This document shows, in pieces, positions 33,524 through 36,948 of a DNA stretch of 36,948 nt. The notes beneath the pieces were generated by a model. The model was not told the DNA's origin. It did not search any database and saw only the letters and a program-made list of their open reading frames with translations. The position numbers were made by a program, and so were the translations under genes. Each line of letters begins with the position of its first letter. The first letter of the stretch is position 1. Location: contig JAHJCH010000304.1 in assembly GCA_018813065.1 (NCBI GenBank), positions 1 through 36,948 on the forward strand, in the 5' to 3' direction. The stretch comes from Myxococcota bacterium. GTDB lineage: Bacteria > Myxococcota_A > Bradymonadia > UBA7976 > UBA1532.

Positions 33524-33627
33524 TTCGATGGATTTTGGACATAAAAAAAGCCCCGCAGATAAAGAACCTGCGGGGCTTTGATAAATTTCTGGCGGCGACC
33601 TACTCTCCAAAACCACGGCGTGGTTGT
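33517..33627. repeat. 111-bp direct repeat, copy 2
   Basis: Second copy of the terminator-plus-5S-end unit at 33398-33508. Parts of it (about 69 bases) recur a third time at 33703-33771, where they join the intact 5S gene. Confidence 0.9.
33543..33579 (-). terminator. Second rRNA operon terminator (T2)
   Basis: The same 12-bp stem and seven-T run as T1 and T3, read on the minus strand, between palindromes A and B. Confidence 0.9.
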
Positions 33628-33689
33628 CATGAGCCAAAGTTGATAGACTTTGGCGAATGAGGCGCGTCAGCGCCGGAGAGTAGGTCGCC
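33594..33689. repeat. Branched palindromic element (A) derived from the 5S rRNA 3' end
   Basis: Perfect 15-bp outer arms (GGCGACCTACTCTCC and GGAGAGTAGGTCGCC) enclose three perfect hairpins: AACCAC/GTGGTT (33611-33625), CCAAAGT/ACTTTGG (33634-33653) and GGCGC/GCGCC (33661-33674). A transcript of either strand would fold into a cloverleaf-like four-way structure. The left arm equals the 5S 3' end. It lies between T1 and T2, so it is transcribed only by polymerase that reads through T1. It could be an intergenic repeat element or a structured RNA; function is unknown. Confidence 0.7.
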
Positions 33690-33705
33690 CTCAAAGCGGC
33701 GGAAT

Positions 33706-33742
33706 AAAAAAAGCCCCGCAGATAAAAAACCTGCGGGGCTTT
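33706..33742 (-). terminator. First rRNA operon terminator (T1)
   Basis: The stem AAAGCCCCGCAG / CTGCGGGGCTTT with an A/T-rich loop and seven T on the minus strand, starting about 10 bases after the 5S 3' end. A classical intrinsic terminator. Confidence 0.93.
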
Positions 33743-33751
33743 GATAAATTT

Positions 33752-33866
33752 CTGGCGGCGACCTACTCTCCCACAAAGGAAACCTTGCAGTACCATCGGC
33801 GCAGAGGAGCTTAACGACCGAGTTCGGGATGGGATCGGGTGTGACCTCCTCGCTATGGCCACCAGA
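33752..33866 (-). rRNA. rrf: 5S ribosomal RNA
   Basis: On the minus strand the sequence runs from TCTGGTGGCCATAGCGAGGA to GAGAGTAGGTCGCCGCCAG, about 115 nt. It contains the conserved CACACCCGATCCCATCCCGA and CTCGGTCGTTAAGC blocks. The 5' and 3' ends pair as helix I (CTGGTGGC with GTCGCCGCCAG). It lies about 83 bases downstream of the 23S gene and is followed by the terminator array. Exact ends may be off by a few bases. Confidence 0.95.
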
Positions 33867-33949
33867 GATGCTTTTTGAAGAAGACGCCGCGCATATGCGG
33901 CAGATTCACAAGAGAATGAAGATGATAGACGCCTCTGGAGAGATTGAGG

Positions 33950-36948
<2,999 letters not shown>

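Noticed and set aside
33390-33870. CRISPR-like appearance of three repeats with spacers
   Set aside because: The repeated units are intrinsic terminators and 5S-end copies with large unequal intervals, not short repeats with uniform spacers, and no cas genes are nearby.
33867-33949. Possible tRNA between 23S and 5S
   Set aside because: The 83-base spacer has no acceptor stem pairing, T-loop GTTCGA-type sequence or anticodon arm that I can see.

Overview
The window comes from a GC-rich, Gram-negative bacterium with a complex outer membrane. It carries many lipoproteins with Asp/Ala/Pro-rich linkers, a Hanks-type Ser/Thr kinase, an AgmX/TonB-like C-terminal domain protein and Ser/Pro/Gln tandem linkers. 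This points to a deltaproteobacterial or Myxococcota (Bradymonadales-like) lineage. That placement is inferred from gene content and composition only.

Left part (1-8838) is about lipid traffic. A tight plus-strand operon (345-4341) encodes a complete MCE/Mla-type importer/exporter with two different ATPases, two different MlaE permeases and one MlaD-like MCE protein. It abuts, with no intergenic base, a minus-strand three-gene cassette (8014-4342): a GC-rich outer-membrane-type protein, an AT-rich membrane-anchored protein with a probable divergent MCE domain, and an AT-rich fusion of MlaF-type ATPase with MlaE-type permease. A secreted barrel-like protein follows on the plus strand.

Middle part (8905-15671): a soluble Ser/Thr kinase with a long coiled-coil tail. 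Its 3' end is duplicated as a perfect 43-bp direct repeat on the far side of an AT-rich island (10586-13491). The island holds a MITE-like element, a lipoprotein gene and a subtilase gene whose signal peptide is cut off by an in-frame stop. Then come a DarP/YjgA-like ribosome factor, a small protein resembling a piece of tyrosyl-tRNA synthetase, and a DUF3754 membrane protein.

Right-middle part (15867-28947): an OmpA-family protein, an EboA-EboB pair without the rest of the Ebo cluster, an AgmX/TonB-C-like protein, a LIC_10091-like protein, and a serine hydrolase of the class A beta-lactamase fold. Two overlapping, apparently paralogous large lipoproteins follow; their C-terminal halves look like TULIP/BPI-type lipid-binding barrels, and the second carries a 1-nt frameshift. 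A large secreted protein with a C-terminal barrel ends this block.

Right part (28954-36948, all minus strand): a small membrane protein, an outer-membrane barrel, an M23 peptidase and a membrane protein with a repeat linker form one likely operon. It lies downstream of the 3' end of an rRNA operon (23S almost complete, 5S). The rRNA operon ends in three nearly identical intrinsic terminators separated by palindromes built from the 5S 3' end. The 16S gene would lie to the right, outside the window. No CRISPR array, tRNA, integrase or transposase gene was seen.
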